Shown here: piece by piece, positions 22,720-33,380 of the stretch | Layout: every line of letters begins with the position of its first letter | Numbering within the stretch: the stretch's first letter is position 1 | NCBI GenBank assembly: GCA_020543525.1 | Contig: JAHYIO010000039.1 | Location: 1,364,001-1,428,000 of the forward strand | Direction of reading: 5' to 3' | Source of the DNA: Coriolopsis trogii | Taxonomy: Eukaryota; Basidiomycota; Agaricomycetes; Polyporales; Polyporaceae | Length of the DNA: 64,000 nucleotides | The notes under the pieces: model-generated | The model's input: only the letters and a program-made list of their open reading frames with translations | Database searches by the model: none | What the model was told of the DNA's origin: nothing | Position numbers and translations under genes: made by a program

Positions 22720-23329
22720 TAGGGTGGTGATCTTGCCGGCCTGTTTGTGTCATCGAATGCGTTTCATATACACTCCTCCACGTCCTGTATGTAACAATTC
22801 CATCTATCTTTACTGCCTCTTGCAGCGTACTCGTGCCCCGTGCGAGTCCATTCACAATTCTTCACCTCATATTGCAAGAACTTGTTGATATCTCCTGGAA
22901 TATGACCTAGAATGTCTTGTAAGTAAACTGCATCTGTACACTCCATCCAAATGCATTGCCCCCAGCCCGCAGCACAACTCGCAGCAGACTACAAATGTCT
23001 CAGACGACATACGCGGCATGTTCTTGTAATCTTGCGAATAGCACAGGCCGAGCCAGACGATGCACACTAGGGCGGTTGAGATTAGGGGCCCCGACGCTGG
23101 CTGACGTGAGTAGAATGTGTCAAGAGGACGTCTCTACAGCGCCTCTCTGTACTTTCCCTCCTCTCCGTCATCCCCGCCCTTGCCCCGCCTCCTCCTCCTC
23201 CTTTCTTCCCATTCATCCCCTTTTCCGTCACTCGGCACTGCTTGCGCTCGTGTTGCACCGTCCTGTACACCTTCCTGGCCCACACGAGTCTCCACCACCC
23301 TCCACGCGAAACCTTCGCCACGGACGGCC
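22720..23329. other. Intergenic between paralogs A and B
   Basis: No exon is supported. The last 250 bases are pyrimidine-rich (TCC/CTT runs at 23150-23240), as often seen in fungal promoters just upstream of the start of transcription. Confidence 0.45.
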
Positions 23330-26043
23330 ATGATCCATGTGTTACTCGCACTCGTGATTTCATCAAGCCTGTGTACTAGCAGTGTCTCTGTGTCTGCTGC
23401 CCCCCTCCAGCCGCGCCAGAATGCAGGCTCAGGCTCCAACGACAGCCGAAGCCCAACGAGCATACAGCCGCAGATATGGGTGCGTACATGCGCATGCATT
23501 CGTCGCAATCCGAATTCGCTGCCATCTCTGACTTTACTCCTCGTGGCTGTAGATTCCGCTTGTGATCATCGCCTCGCTTTTCGTGGTGGGCACGCTCGTG
23601 GCGTGCACGGGCCGCAGACTCAGGCGGGGCGCGCTCGCGCAGGCGGCGGGTGCGGCGGCGGGGACGACGGACGGGGCTGCTCGGGAAGTCACCGCCGACC
23701 AGCTGGCGGGGACGAACGCGGATGCCAATGCGACCGCCAACGCTAATGGGGCTGGGACGAACAGGGCGAGGAGGCCACGGAGGACGCGGAGGACCCCGAG
23801 TCAGATCTCGACCCATTCGTTGCCGGCGTACATGAAGGAACCGGGGGAGCAGGAGATTGTTATTGTCAGGTGAGCTTGCGAATGCTGTTCTACCACATTG
23901 TCTTTTCGTGCGTCGGACGTGTGTGCTTGCTTGCGGAAGATGCTGTCGGAGGTGCGGCGGACTCGTTGGTGTGGCCGCGTGAGCCTCATCTCCGTTGCTG
24001 GCGTTTCGCCACGGGTGTCTCTATATTTCGCTCTCAGTGTTCCGCCCAATCACTGTTCGCTGCCGTCTGGACAGCGTCCCGAAACACTTCCATACTTGCA
24101 CTGTTCCAGTCCTGCAACCGGCTCTTTTGAGAAGCGGCGCCGCCTTATCTGCTAGGTTTCCTTGCCAAAAGGGCTACTTCCGGAGGCACCGAAGATGGCG
24201 TCTTCGTTCCTATCATTCGGTGCTTTTTGTTGACACGATAGGGCCGCTCCGAGTCGCACTATCGTGGGAGGGCAAAGAGGAGTGTGCGTTCATGTCACTC
24301 GTACATGTCAACGAGTGAGAGCAGCCTCTACTGCGACCAGTTTGCTGATATTGTGTGCATCATGCAAACGCGTACTGACACACACTTCGCAGAGGTGCAG
24401 ACGACACGGACGAAGATATCCCAATCACCATCACGATGCCCCCACTGGACGAGGCGGGTGGAGAGACGCCATACGGTTCAGTCGACCTCACGACATATCC
24501 GCCTTCGCCAAATCCTCGCCCTTCAACGAATGTACCACTGCTCCATGAGTCCGACGCCCTTCATCTCAGTCCTGATGGTCCGACCTTGAATACGCGCGCC
24601 AGTTTCGACAGTGCTATAAGTTCGGCGGAGGATAGCTCGCAGCACCATTACTTGGACGAAGCGCCTGCGTACGAGACTGTCATTCTGGATGACATTCATT
24701 ATCCTTCGACGTCTCCTGCGTCGCCACCTACGAGTGCAGTCGCCCCTGCGAACCAAGGCCGCGCTTCGACGGAGCAACAACCAGGCTTTGGCACAACGCG
24801 TCGCCGATCAATGTTTGCGTCTATCTTCAATTCACGCAGCTCCCGTGGTGCTTCCTCGGCCACGGCTCCTCCGCAAGCGACATCTCCAGAGCCAAGAAGC
24901 AGCTCCGGTCATGCGCGTGAGGGCTCTGGTCCTTCCGTCATGTCCGTGGAGCGCGAACCACGGCGCAGTCGGGTCATCCGCCACCAACCGTCCCATTCTG
25001 GGTCTGGGTCGATGTTCAGTCTGCTCTCACGGACGAGGTCGAACCAGAACATGAACGGCGTGGAAGGGCTCACCTCTCCGTCTCTGATCAGCTTGCACTC
25101 GATCTCGTCCCCGCTCTCGCATACGCTCGTCAAGACCGAGTTCACGTACCCGAGGGGCGGCCCGACTCCCGACCAATTGAAGCTCATCTCGAGCAGGGAG
25201 AGCTTTGCGCGGTTCGGGCGGCCGTATGGACAGGACGCGATCGCGTTCGCTGCATCGACGTCGCGCGCGAATTTGGAGCCCCCGCCGGACTTTGAGGAAG
25301 TTGCTGGACCTAGCGGTGCCGGATCGCCTTCTCCGCCGGAAGGCAGGGACAGTCCGAGCTCCGGGTCTGGGTCGCATGGTGAAGACAACAGCGTGGATGG
25401 TACCCAGGTCGATACGAGCTCGTCTGCTGTGCGCGACCAGTCCGCGGACGAGGCACGGGCGACGCATATATTGAGTGGAATCGAGGAGAGTGAGAGCCCC
25501 GCCGTTGTTGAGCCTCCTTCGGGACTGCCGCCTCCAGGACTCTCCGAAGCCCCTCTGTCTTCATCTAATGCTGCTGTTGCTCCAACTGAAGAAGCCTCTC
25601 CGACGACATCGCCTACCCAAGTTCCTGGTCTGGAGGCTGCCGCGTCCGCGTCTGCATCGCCAGAGAGCCAGGATGACCGATCACCGTTGACAAGTGGTGC
25701 AGATGTTCCGACCCAACCACAAGCGCCGTTGCTTGGCCTAGCCTCAGGCACCAACGCGCCGCCTTCCGCGTTCAAGAGTTTCGCCAGCTCTCCGACCGGT
25801 GGGTCGTTCCCCGTACGTGCCGCCTCTCGCGCGAGCTCGTATATGTCCTACGCTACGGCGGAAGAGTCGCTACACTCGCCGACGACACCGACGCCGGGAG
25901 ATTCGCAGTACGACCTTGCGCGGGAAGACGATGCGTTCGAGAGTGCGGTGGAGACCCCAGTGGGGACAGCGCCGCCTACGCCACGAATCTCGCCACGACA
26001 TGTGAATGAAGGAACGGATACGACGATCATGCCCGGGCGATGA
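23330..26043 (+). CDS. Single-pass membrane protein with long disordered tail, paralog B of a tandem pair
   Basis: Three exons (23330-23479, 23553-23869 and 24393-26043) give about 705 residues. Exon 1 is a signal peptide (MIHVLLALVISSSLC) plus a short extracellular segment with an N-D-S glycosylation site. Exon 2 begins with a membrane span (IPLVIIASLFVVGTLVAC) followed by GRRLRRG, so the rest is cytosolic. The tail shares five ordered blocks with paralog A: LPAYMKEPGEQEIVIV, DEDIPITITMP, DEAPAYET, RRSMFASIF and SGSMFSLLSRT. It then adds about 300 residues of Ser/Pro-rich sequence including a LVKTEFTYPRGGPTPDQ segment. The topology is that of a type I surface or ER receptor-like protein with a phosphorylatable tail. 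The second intron is 523 bp, ten times the local norm. Confidence 0.72.
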
Positions 26044-26975
26044 ATTCTTCGAGCGTTCGGATGTGCGGTGCTGTACGTGTATTGACGTTGCTGATTGCGC
26101 AGTCGGCGAGTAGTCGTCGGCTTTTTGCTTACTCATGGACATGGATAACATCTTTGGTCTCCCATCTTCCCCCTCTTGCTCTATCTTCTGACCCTCCACC
26201 CACGGTTTCACTATTTCTATGTTATCTGACCGGATCCCATCAGCCCGCTGTTCTTGCTTCTCTGTCCTTGCCTGGGCTTGTCTATCTGGTACTATTGGTG
26301 ATTGTCGGAAGGAGTGGGAGGTCTTGTCCCCCCCTCTCTGATCTTCTGACCACAAATTGTCTACATTGTCACGTTTGAACGACCGTCTACGAACACGCAT
26401 CTGTACCAACAACTCACGAGTCACGACCTTCACTCCTCTTGCGATACCTTGGGACACCTTCCCCGCTATTTCCGCGCTATCCACCAAACACCGAACACCG
26501 TCGAGATCTGACATCTTGCCATCAACTATCCGCTATCTCCCGTCCCCCCCCCCACATCCTCGCCACATCCCACCATCTGTCACCCCCTCACAGCATGTCA
26601 ATCCGACATCATCTACTTACGTGTCCTCCCGTTCATAATACACCGCTCGTACTTACACAGGATAGATCGACCCACTCACTGGTGTCTTGGCCCAGCGCGC
26701 TGTGATTCAGGTTTTGTTGGGTCGCCTGGGGGCTTGCTTGTGCTTTTTCCTGACATTCTATCGGATTGCGCGTCCGCGCTGTGGACGCTACCCTCATAAT
26801 CTGACACCGTTGTGCGAACGGGTGCTGACCGCGCAGGCAAACCCTTCTGAGTCCTCGGCGTGTCCCAGAGACATGCTTGGGATACATACATATCATGACA
26901 CAAATACACGGCTGAGAGTTTGAGACACCGCAAAGCAAAGCACAACATTTCTTACGTTCGCGAAGGATCAAGGCT
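26044..26975. other. Intergenic between paralog B and the DUF6534 gene
   Basis: The two flanking genes are convergent, so both 3' UTRs lie here. Pyrimidine-rich and C-rich runs occur at 26400-26600. I see no coding series and no transposon ends. Confidence 0.4.
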
Positions 26976-28337
26976 TCATCTCCATCGGGGATTTGTATGC
27001 CTGGGGGTCGCGATCGTAGTCCAAGCTTTCAGCGCTAGCCCACCGGCTACAGAACGAGCATCCCTCCCCTCGCAACCCACCTTCTCGTCCTCCCCCACCT
27101 TCACGTCGATCGCGCTCCGGGACCCCGCAGCCGTCGCGCCGGTGCCCGCGGACGCGTCGACGGTCACGGCCGTGAGGTCGCAGCTCTCCGACTCGGAGGA
27201 GCCGTTCACGGCCAAGTCGCTCGGGCGCGCAAAGCTGACGTGACTCTCGATGTCCCCGAGCTGCATCGTGACCGAGAGTGTGTGGGCCGGAGACTTGAGC
27301 CCGAGGACGTGGGGCACGTCCCACGTCTCCGCCTGCGTGTGCGGGCGGGGAGAGTCGAAGGCGACGGAGCCGGCTTCGAGCCCGGCGGTCATCCGCTTGG
27401 ACAGCGCGCGCATCGAGTTCAGACTGCGGCCCGCCCGGTTCGCGGCGCCGATGGCAAACGCAAACGTCAGCACGAACGTCTGGACTCTGATGTCTCTCCG
27501 GGTAGGTTCGAGGACTCGGGAGGGGGCGCGACGTACACGGCGAGGACAGAGTTGGCGTACAGCTTCGTTCCGACGACGCTGATGCCGATGTAGATGAAGT
27601 TCCCGGGGAGGATGATGGCCTGCCAGATCGTCGCGAGGCCCTTCAGTTCGGGCATGCTACGACTGTGGCGAACGTGCTCACGAAGATGAAGATGGCGAGA
27701 CCGAAAATGGCGGTCAGAAGGCCTGGGAAACATCAGGCAGTGTGCGCAGACTGAAGCGTGCATGAATTCCGGGATACGCACCGGTATTGACCGCGTATAT
27801 GATGAGGACCTCGATGGTCGAGTCGGTGCTGTATATAGCCAGTTCATCGTTGGGCTTCTCCTGCCCAGACGGCATTCATAGGATAGGTAAGTGGGCAATA
27901 CGCAGTATGCGTGAAATCATATTGGTGTGCACCCTTGGCAGACGATGATGAGGATGCCCTGAATGGCTTTGGGGATCAACGATCCGTTCGTTATGTGACA
28001 GGATTGCTAGACTCACAGTAACAGGTATCAGCAGCTTCCATAACAGAGACATGTCAACACAACGCTTCAATCGTATTCCCTACCTACGTGGACGTACCCA
28101 AGTTGACCTACGAACATGCCAAGGTTGATACAACGTTCAATGCCATCTCCGGTGTTAACGCATTTATGCGAGTGTGCTCACCAATGGCCTACCGCAAGTG
28201 AAGCCGGGTTGTAGTAGTTTGAGATGAGGTGATAATAACTGAACAGAACAGAGTGAGGGTCGACGCTCAAGCGCTACGATGCAAACGACCCTTACCACGC
28301 TTCGATCACTAAAACCGTGTGGATTGTTTCGAGTATC
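26976..28337 (-). CDS. DUF6534 multi-span membrane protein, apparently missing its 5' exons
   Basis: Recognisable exons run down the minus strand: ILETIHTVLVIEAC (28296-28337), YYHLISNYYNPASLAVGHW (about 28190-28246), SLLWKLLIPVT, STDSTIEVLIIYAVNTG, then helices around GLAIFIFVSTFATVV and LYANSVLAV. The last exon begins LNSMRALSKRM and ends at 26976 with an AETWDVPH motif. These match the complete paralog at 33.4-35.6 kb exon by exon and define the basidiomycete DUF6534 family (seven spans, function unknown). The complete gene has two exons before ILETI, encoding the NTYGALFLG and QTYRYFRVYP segments. I could not find them between 28338 and the next gene at 28713. The exon after GHW is also poorly preserved. 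It may be a 5'-truncated pseudogene, or one using an unusual short N-terminus. Confidence 0.65.
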
Positions 28338-28712
28338 CTGAGACGACACCTGTTTCATTGTTTGAGTGTGCTTGTCGGCAAGCGTGAGGCGATGAAAGCG
28401 AGAGAACGATAAACCAAGAGTGCGAGAGAGCAAGAGAGGGGGGAAAGAAGGTGGGACAAAAATGTTCCTGACGTCGCACCCTCCGAGCGGAGGGTTGCGA
28501 CAAGTTTGACGTCACACGATGGTACTATGACCACATGACTTGCGGACGATGCGAAGTTGCGAACAGGCGGCACAAGCGCGCGGACAGCTGCGAGAACTGT
28601 GCAGTGTACTGTGCAAGTGCGGACAGGTACAGGGACTGTACAGTGTACAGTGTACACATGCAGACGGTGTCAGCGCATACATATATTGTATACAGTAACA
28701 AGACATCACGAG
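28338..28712. other. Stretch where the missing 5' exons of the DUF6534 gene should be
   Basis: All three minus frames were read and no NTYGALF- or QTYRYF-like sequence is present. Around 28597-28657 there is a cluster of overlapping palindromic GTACAGTGTAC-type words. No transposon ends were identified. Confidence 0.5.
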
Positions 28713-29361
28713 CTACTTCTTGAATGCCTTCGCCAAAGTGCCAATAGCACGGGAGATGTGTTGCGTTGGCGTAGTGGGAGTCGAGAGAGGTGTCTCCGTT
28801 CCTTCGTCTCTCGCGGGTACCTCTAAGAGAGGCGGCGGGGCCTTCCTCTTCACTCTCCTGACTTTTCTCGTGGAGGTCAAAGGGGTCGAAGAAGAAAGGA
28901 GCGCAGCCGTCTCCTCGTCCATTGTACCTTGACGTGAGGGCACAGGACTCTCGACAATGACCCCTCCGAAAATCGGCTGAGTGACCGCAAAGCTGAACTT
29001 CGTCGCTGCACCATAATCAGTTCCACATACAAGAATGGAGATCAAAACCACGTACGTGTGACTGGGTACATCCCATCCTCAGAAGATGACGAGCCTTCGG
29101 ACAACGTTGCGCCAGACGTGTCCTCGTTCTCTGCGATAGACTCCGGAAGCTGGATGTCGTACGAGTCGGCACGGGTGGAGATCGTGCCAGTCTCGAAGAG
29201 CACTGAGCCGTTGCTCTCGAGCTTGACCGGCCTGCGTACGTCCCGCCGGTCCTCTGATAATCATCAGGTATGTGATCAGTGGAGGAGTTAGACAATGAGC
29301 AGAGTGACGCACGAGGATGTGCCTTCAGCGGGTTACAAGTAGAGAGACTGTACTGGCTCAT
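28713..29361 (-). CDS. Small hypothetical protein, Ser/Thr/Pro-rich
   Basis: Three exons can be joined: a short first exon from ATG 29361 (MSQYSLSTCNPLKAHP), a middle exon in the frame RRPVKLESNGSVLFETGT, and a last exon starting about 29011 with TKFSFAVTQPIFGG and ending KAFKK at 28713. Codon use is clearly coding in these frames, and the splice sites are in phase. The product, about 185 residues, has an acidic middle, a basic VRRVKRK patch that may be a nuclear signal, and a final amphipathic stretch ISRAIGTLAKAFKK. No domain is recognised, and the start could lie further upstream. It is co-oriented with the DUF6534 gene, 375 bp downstream. Confidence 0.5.
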
Positions 29362-30458
29362 GTTGCAATATCGAAGAGTTATAGCGCAAGGGAGGCACTC
29401 GCTGCCACATTTATATGCGTTGTGATGGGATGTCTCGTCCGCCCAAACCGAGGCTTGAAGGCTCGAGCACCATTCGTAGGTTGCCAGGCTATCTGATCTT
29501 CGAACACACGAGGATAAAAGGCATATCCCATGCTGGGAAGTGGTGGACATCCCGCCGCTGCTTCGCGCAAGCAGGAACAAAGAGCAAACGTCCTGAGGCC
29601 TACGCCCGAAGCACACACGCATGTCAAACCTGTGATCAAACAAGAACCAACTGAGTCGAAGAACAATTAGCGATCGTTCGAAGGACGAGGCGATAACACA
29701 TACGTGCCTTCTTATCGTAGCAACGTGTAACACAACGCCGCAAAGCGTCCAACCCCATCCTGGTCCCAGCGTGATTCACGCCGAGGACCCGAGGACAAGC
29801 GCCATGGTCAGAACGTGCTGAATACCAAGGAGCGGTGGTCAAGTTGCGGGAGAAACTCGAGGGCTACCGGACTACCGGGGCGCTCAGACAGGCTCACCCC
29901 GACCGGTCTCGCCAACAACAACCCAAGCAAGCTACATCACTGGCTAGCTATCATCGCTTTCCTCAGAGCCCCACGGACCCTGCGCAGTGTCTGCTCATCG
30001 TGCGGTGAGGTCCCTGCCAGCCCTCTCGCTGTACCACCATTTCGAACGCCTGCAAACGCTATATAATAGGTGATGCTTACGACACTTGCGAGCTCGCCGG
30101 AAGAATTACACCATGTCCAGGTCCCGGCAGCGGTCGAAGATGGAGGGAAATAGGGGCGACTAACAACAGAGGATCGGTTTATGCGTTATACACTGCCCTA
30201 TCAGCGTCGGTTTCAGCCTATTATGGGAAAACAGACACACCTGGCCTCGAGTTGTATAGCTAACGGTCTAAATCGCAACCACACCGAGTCGCGCCCGCCC
30301 ACAATGTCATCACACTACCATCGGTACCACTCTCCACAACCGTCGTAGTATGAAGGACAGGTGAGTTCTCAACCGCATCGTACGTAGTCCGCGTCACGCA
30401 TGTCTCGCTAGACGCAGTTACGCTTCGTTTGCGTAGACATCCCCTACGTTGAGTCCGG
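29362..30458. other. Intergenic, about 1.1 kb
   Basis: No domain or exon chain is visible on either strand. It separates a minus-strand gene from a plus-strand gene, so two promoters are expected. Confidence 0.4.
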
Positions 30459-31020
30459 TTGCAGAAAGCAATAGACTCGGGTTTGAGCCGTGCGAGATCG
30501 AGTTCATGGAGCGCGCTCTGCGCGGTCGTGCCGTCGTTCACCGCACTCTTCCTCGCGCTCATCGGGGGAAGGGTCACGGACGCGGCGTTGGTGTACAAGG
30601 ACGTGCCGGTGTGGCGGATGGGCGGGATCGCGTTCGCCACCGGGCTCCTCCTGGGATGCATCCTCGCTGTTTTCACATGCATCGGGGGGTTTCTTACGAG
30701 GAACCGCTCGGCGAGCTTCGGGAGAGACGTCGAGCACAAGAAGGATTTGGGAGATGTGGGACTCCGCGCAGGGAGGACGTACCAGTGCGCGAGACGACGC
30801 GTACCCTGCTCTTGACGAGCATCGCAACGGCAGCGCTGCCCGTTGGACTGCACATGTTCAGGCAACCGGCTGGATTCCGGGGCCACGACGGGCTGCTTGT
30901 GATCGGTGCAGCGTTGGGGAGTGTGTGTATGACGCTGAATGTCGTGGGATGGTGCGTATGTGCAGTGCGTGTATTCCTTAGCACATGTAGAAGAGTATTG
31001 TGTAGTCACGTCATCCTGTG
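30459..31020 (+). CDS. Four-span membrane protein of unknown family, model needs a frame change
   Basis: The first frame gives two hydrophobic helices (SALCAVVPSFTALFLALIGG and MGGIAFATGLLLGCILAVFT) separated by VYKDVPVWR, then a charged loop GRDVEHKKDLGDVGLRAG. The next two helices (TRTLLLTSIATAALPVG and GLLVIGAALGSVCMTLNVVG) lie in another frame. No good intron bridges them at 30780-30800. A net four-base insertion (a CAGT-like block near 30783) would explain the shift. There is no ATG at the start of the first frame; an acceptor at 30464 suggests an upstream exon that I could not define. It could be a decayed gene. The antisense ORF of 279 codons lacks any protein-like pattern and was rejected. 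Confidence 0.4.
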
Positions 31021-31267
31021 ACCGTGACTCACGCTCTGCTGCAGCTCCTTCCACAGCTCTTCCAAGTCCACTCTTGTACACGGTCAGAGTCTTTCCCACA
31101 TCCCAAAAACACGTCTCCTCTGCTATGGTGAATACTGAAAGCGTGCTTCAAGGTCAAGATCTCATCCTCTTCTGATCCAACTTGTGCCTGTCCGACTCAA
31201 GTCTCGAGTCTGCACGCAACCAGTCCATCCATCTGCGGCTCAACGTTGAGAATGACAGCCCACAGCT

Positions 31268-31757
31268 ATGCCGCACAACATTACTGTGTCATTTCTCGGA
31301 ACGACAAGCGGCGGAGGTCCCACAGAGACGCGGAATTGCTCCAGCCTTGTTGTTGATGCCCTGGGTCAAGGATCGCTCTGGAGTGAGTATCCACGACTCG
31401 CACGCCACGATCACCATGTACTGAGATACAACCCCACGTACTTATATGTAAGAACGAATGGCTGAGCATGTCACTGTTTACAGTGTTTGACTGCGCGGAG
31501 GGAACGGTCCACCAATTCACTCAGCAACCATCGCGCCCTGGTCGCTTTCGCCCACGAGTCGGAAGCGTTGACAAGATCTTCGTCACTCATCTGCATGGTG
31601 AGCAATATTGTTCATCGACGCTTCTGCTTGGAAACAACCCGTTCCATTTCGTCCGGTACGTGACAATAACACGCGTCTCGTAGCGGACCATACCATGGGT
31701 CTTCTAGCCCTTATTCGCAACGTCCTCGGCGCGCCATCTGCCTTGTTGGAGAGGACG
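31268..31757 (+). pseudogene. 5' fragment of a tRNase Z (ribonuclease Z) gene
   Basis: Three exons (31268-31382, 31484-31597 and 31684-31757) splice in phase to about 101 residues. They read ITVSFLGTTSGGGPTETRNC, FDCAEGTVHQF and FVTHLHADHTMG, then LIRNVLGAPSAL. This is the N-terminal part of the tRNA 3'-end endonuclease, including the zinc-binding H-x-H-x-D-H motif, here HLHADH. Known short-form enzymes are about 300 residues or more. The next possible exon ends after about nine codons (LCLAVMWQG), and no later motif of the metallo-beta-lactamase fold was found before the methyltransferase at 32177. I call it a truncated copy; a functional gene should exist elsewhere. Its splice sites and reading frame are still intact, so truncation may be recent. 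Confidence 0.7.
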
Positions 31758-32176
31758 GTGCGCATGACTCGATGATGTCGCGGTGGTTGACTGATTCGCA
31801 GCTCTGCCTCGCTGTCATGTGGCAGGGATAGAGGCTGCAATCGATCAAGCCTAGACGAGAGTATGAATGAGAGAAAACGCAACGGAGAAAAGGCGTACCG
31901 CTGTGATCCAACAAGTGAGCGGTGGAGTGCATGAAGGTGCGAAGGTGCCTCCTATTGACGGAAGGACCATGCCTTCGTTATGGCCAAGGGGTATGCATCT
32001 GATGGAGGGCGCGAGCAGTGTGGGCATCTGCAAAGCACGTCCTCTGGGACGCCAGCATATATCTCTCACGTGCGCCGAACGAGGAAGGTGCATACCTTAT
32101 CCGCCGCATCCCTGAAGAGCTCATAGAAGCCCGTTGCAGAAAAATCCTGGCCACCGCCGCTCCCCACACGACGACC
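31758..32176. other. Region between the tRNase Z fragment and the methyltransferase
   Basis: One frame at 32020-32150 looks protein-like (for example AYLIRRIPEELIEARCRKIL) but has no start and no recognised family. It could be an exon or remnant of something lost with the tRNase Z 3' part. Confidence 0.35.
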
Positions 32177-32913
32177 ATGTCCGCACCACAGTCCTCCCAG
32201 CCAGCCCCGACAACCCACACGTCTGCGTCCGTCTACACCTCCTTCGCCCTCCGCTTCTACGACCTCCTCGTCCTCGTCCTCTCCACCTCCTTCGCATGGC
32301 GATGCAGCACTCGCCACTCTACCAAGCCCACCTCGGAGAGTCCACGCATCTCGAGATAGGCGTCGGCACAGGCTGCTACCCCGCCGCCTCCGTCTCCTCC
32401 CTCGCCAAGACCAAGCGCATCACGCTCCTCGACCTCAGCCCAGACACGCTCGCATACGCCAAGCAGCGCGTCGCCCGCGCAGGCTACAACGGCGAGTTAG
32501 ATCTCCTCGAGCACGACGTCTTCGAGCCCTTGCCCACGGCGATGCACGGCACGTGCAACTCGGTCACCCTCTTCTACGTCTTCCACTGCCTCCACGGCAC
32601 CTTCCCCGACAAGGCGGAGAGGGTCTTCGCGAACGTTGCGCCTCTCCTCGCGCCGCATGGAGTCGTCTACGGGTCCACGATCCTCGGCCAGGGCCTCTCG
32701 CACAACTGGCTCGGAACACGTCCCATGATCGTGTACAATAAAAAGGGCATCTTTGGGAACGTGGGGGACACCAGGGACGGGCTGCAGACGGCGTTAGAGA
32801 GGTATTTTGAGGATTACGACATACGCATCGTGGTTGTCGTAGCTCTGTTCTCCGCTCGCCGGCCCAGAAGTCAGACCTTGAACCAGCCAACATACTTCCT
32901 CGACTGTTTGTAG
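32177..32913 (+). CDS. Class I SAM-dependent methyltransferase, with an apparent frameshift near 32313
   Basis: The first frame from ATG 32177 reads SVYTSFALRFYDLLVLVLST, the usual N-terminal lead of this small-molecule methyltransferase family. The second frame continues LYQAHLGESTHLEIGVGTG, which holds the SAM-binding motif I (EIGVGTG). Then come ITLLDLSPDTL (acidic Asp binding ribose), LEHDVFEPLP, VTLFYVFHCL and GVVYGSTILG. It ends after YNKKGIFGNVGDT and VVVVALFSARRP. The two frames overlap around 32296-32325, and a single missing base would join them. Alternatively, translation may start at ATG 32296 (MAMQHSPLY), giving about 205 residues with the whole SAM site but no N-terminal lid. 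No intron consensus bridges the frames. Substrate unknown. Confidence 0.65.
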
Positions 32914-33380
32914 ATGACTTTGCTGCTTTCTTGCGGACTCGGATAACCTTGTGCAATCCGTGGAAAGACGGGTCGACGCGCCATTGTGAGACTGTGATGT
33001 TGGCAGACATAGTGCAATATCTGCAGAAGTGCAAGGCGACTGTCTCTCAGACGTCAGTATTAAAGGTGTGGATGAATGCATGCAAGTGACAAGCGGGAAA
33101 TTAGGGTTTTTTGCCAGATCGCGATGCCATTGTGCCGGCGTCTCTATTGCCAAATACGGACCATCAGAGCGCGCATATCTCCAACCTCCAATACAGCAGC
33201 CATGGTCCATGTTTGAACGGAACACAATATAGACAAAGCCTTAGACTTGAAAAGAAACCTATAAATAGGCAAAGAGTCCGACATGTTTCTGCCACTGTAT
33301 GCCGCAACGCACTGTCCCTTTTCGTTCGTCTGATTCGCTGGGAGCCACTACTTGTCCACTCGTCCAGTAGTAGTATCCCG
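32914..33380. other. Intergenic between convergent methyltransferase and DUF6534 genes
   Basis: Two 3' UTRs are expected here. No feature is recognised. Confidence 0.45.

Noticed and set aside
24909..25775. Minus-strand ORF of 288 codons
   Set aside because: Shadow of the Ser/Pro-rich exon of paralog B; no independent start context or domain.
30260..31099. Minus-strand ORF of 279 codons
   Set aside because: No hydrophobic pattern, motif or splice support, while the plus strand shows four clean membrane helices.
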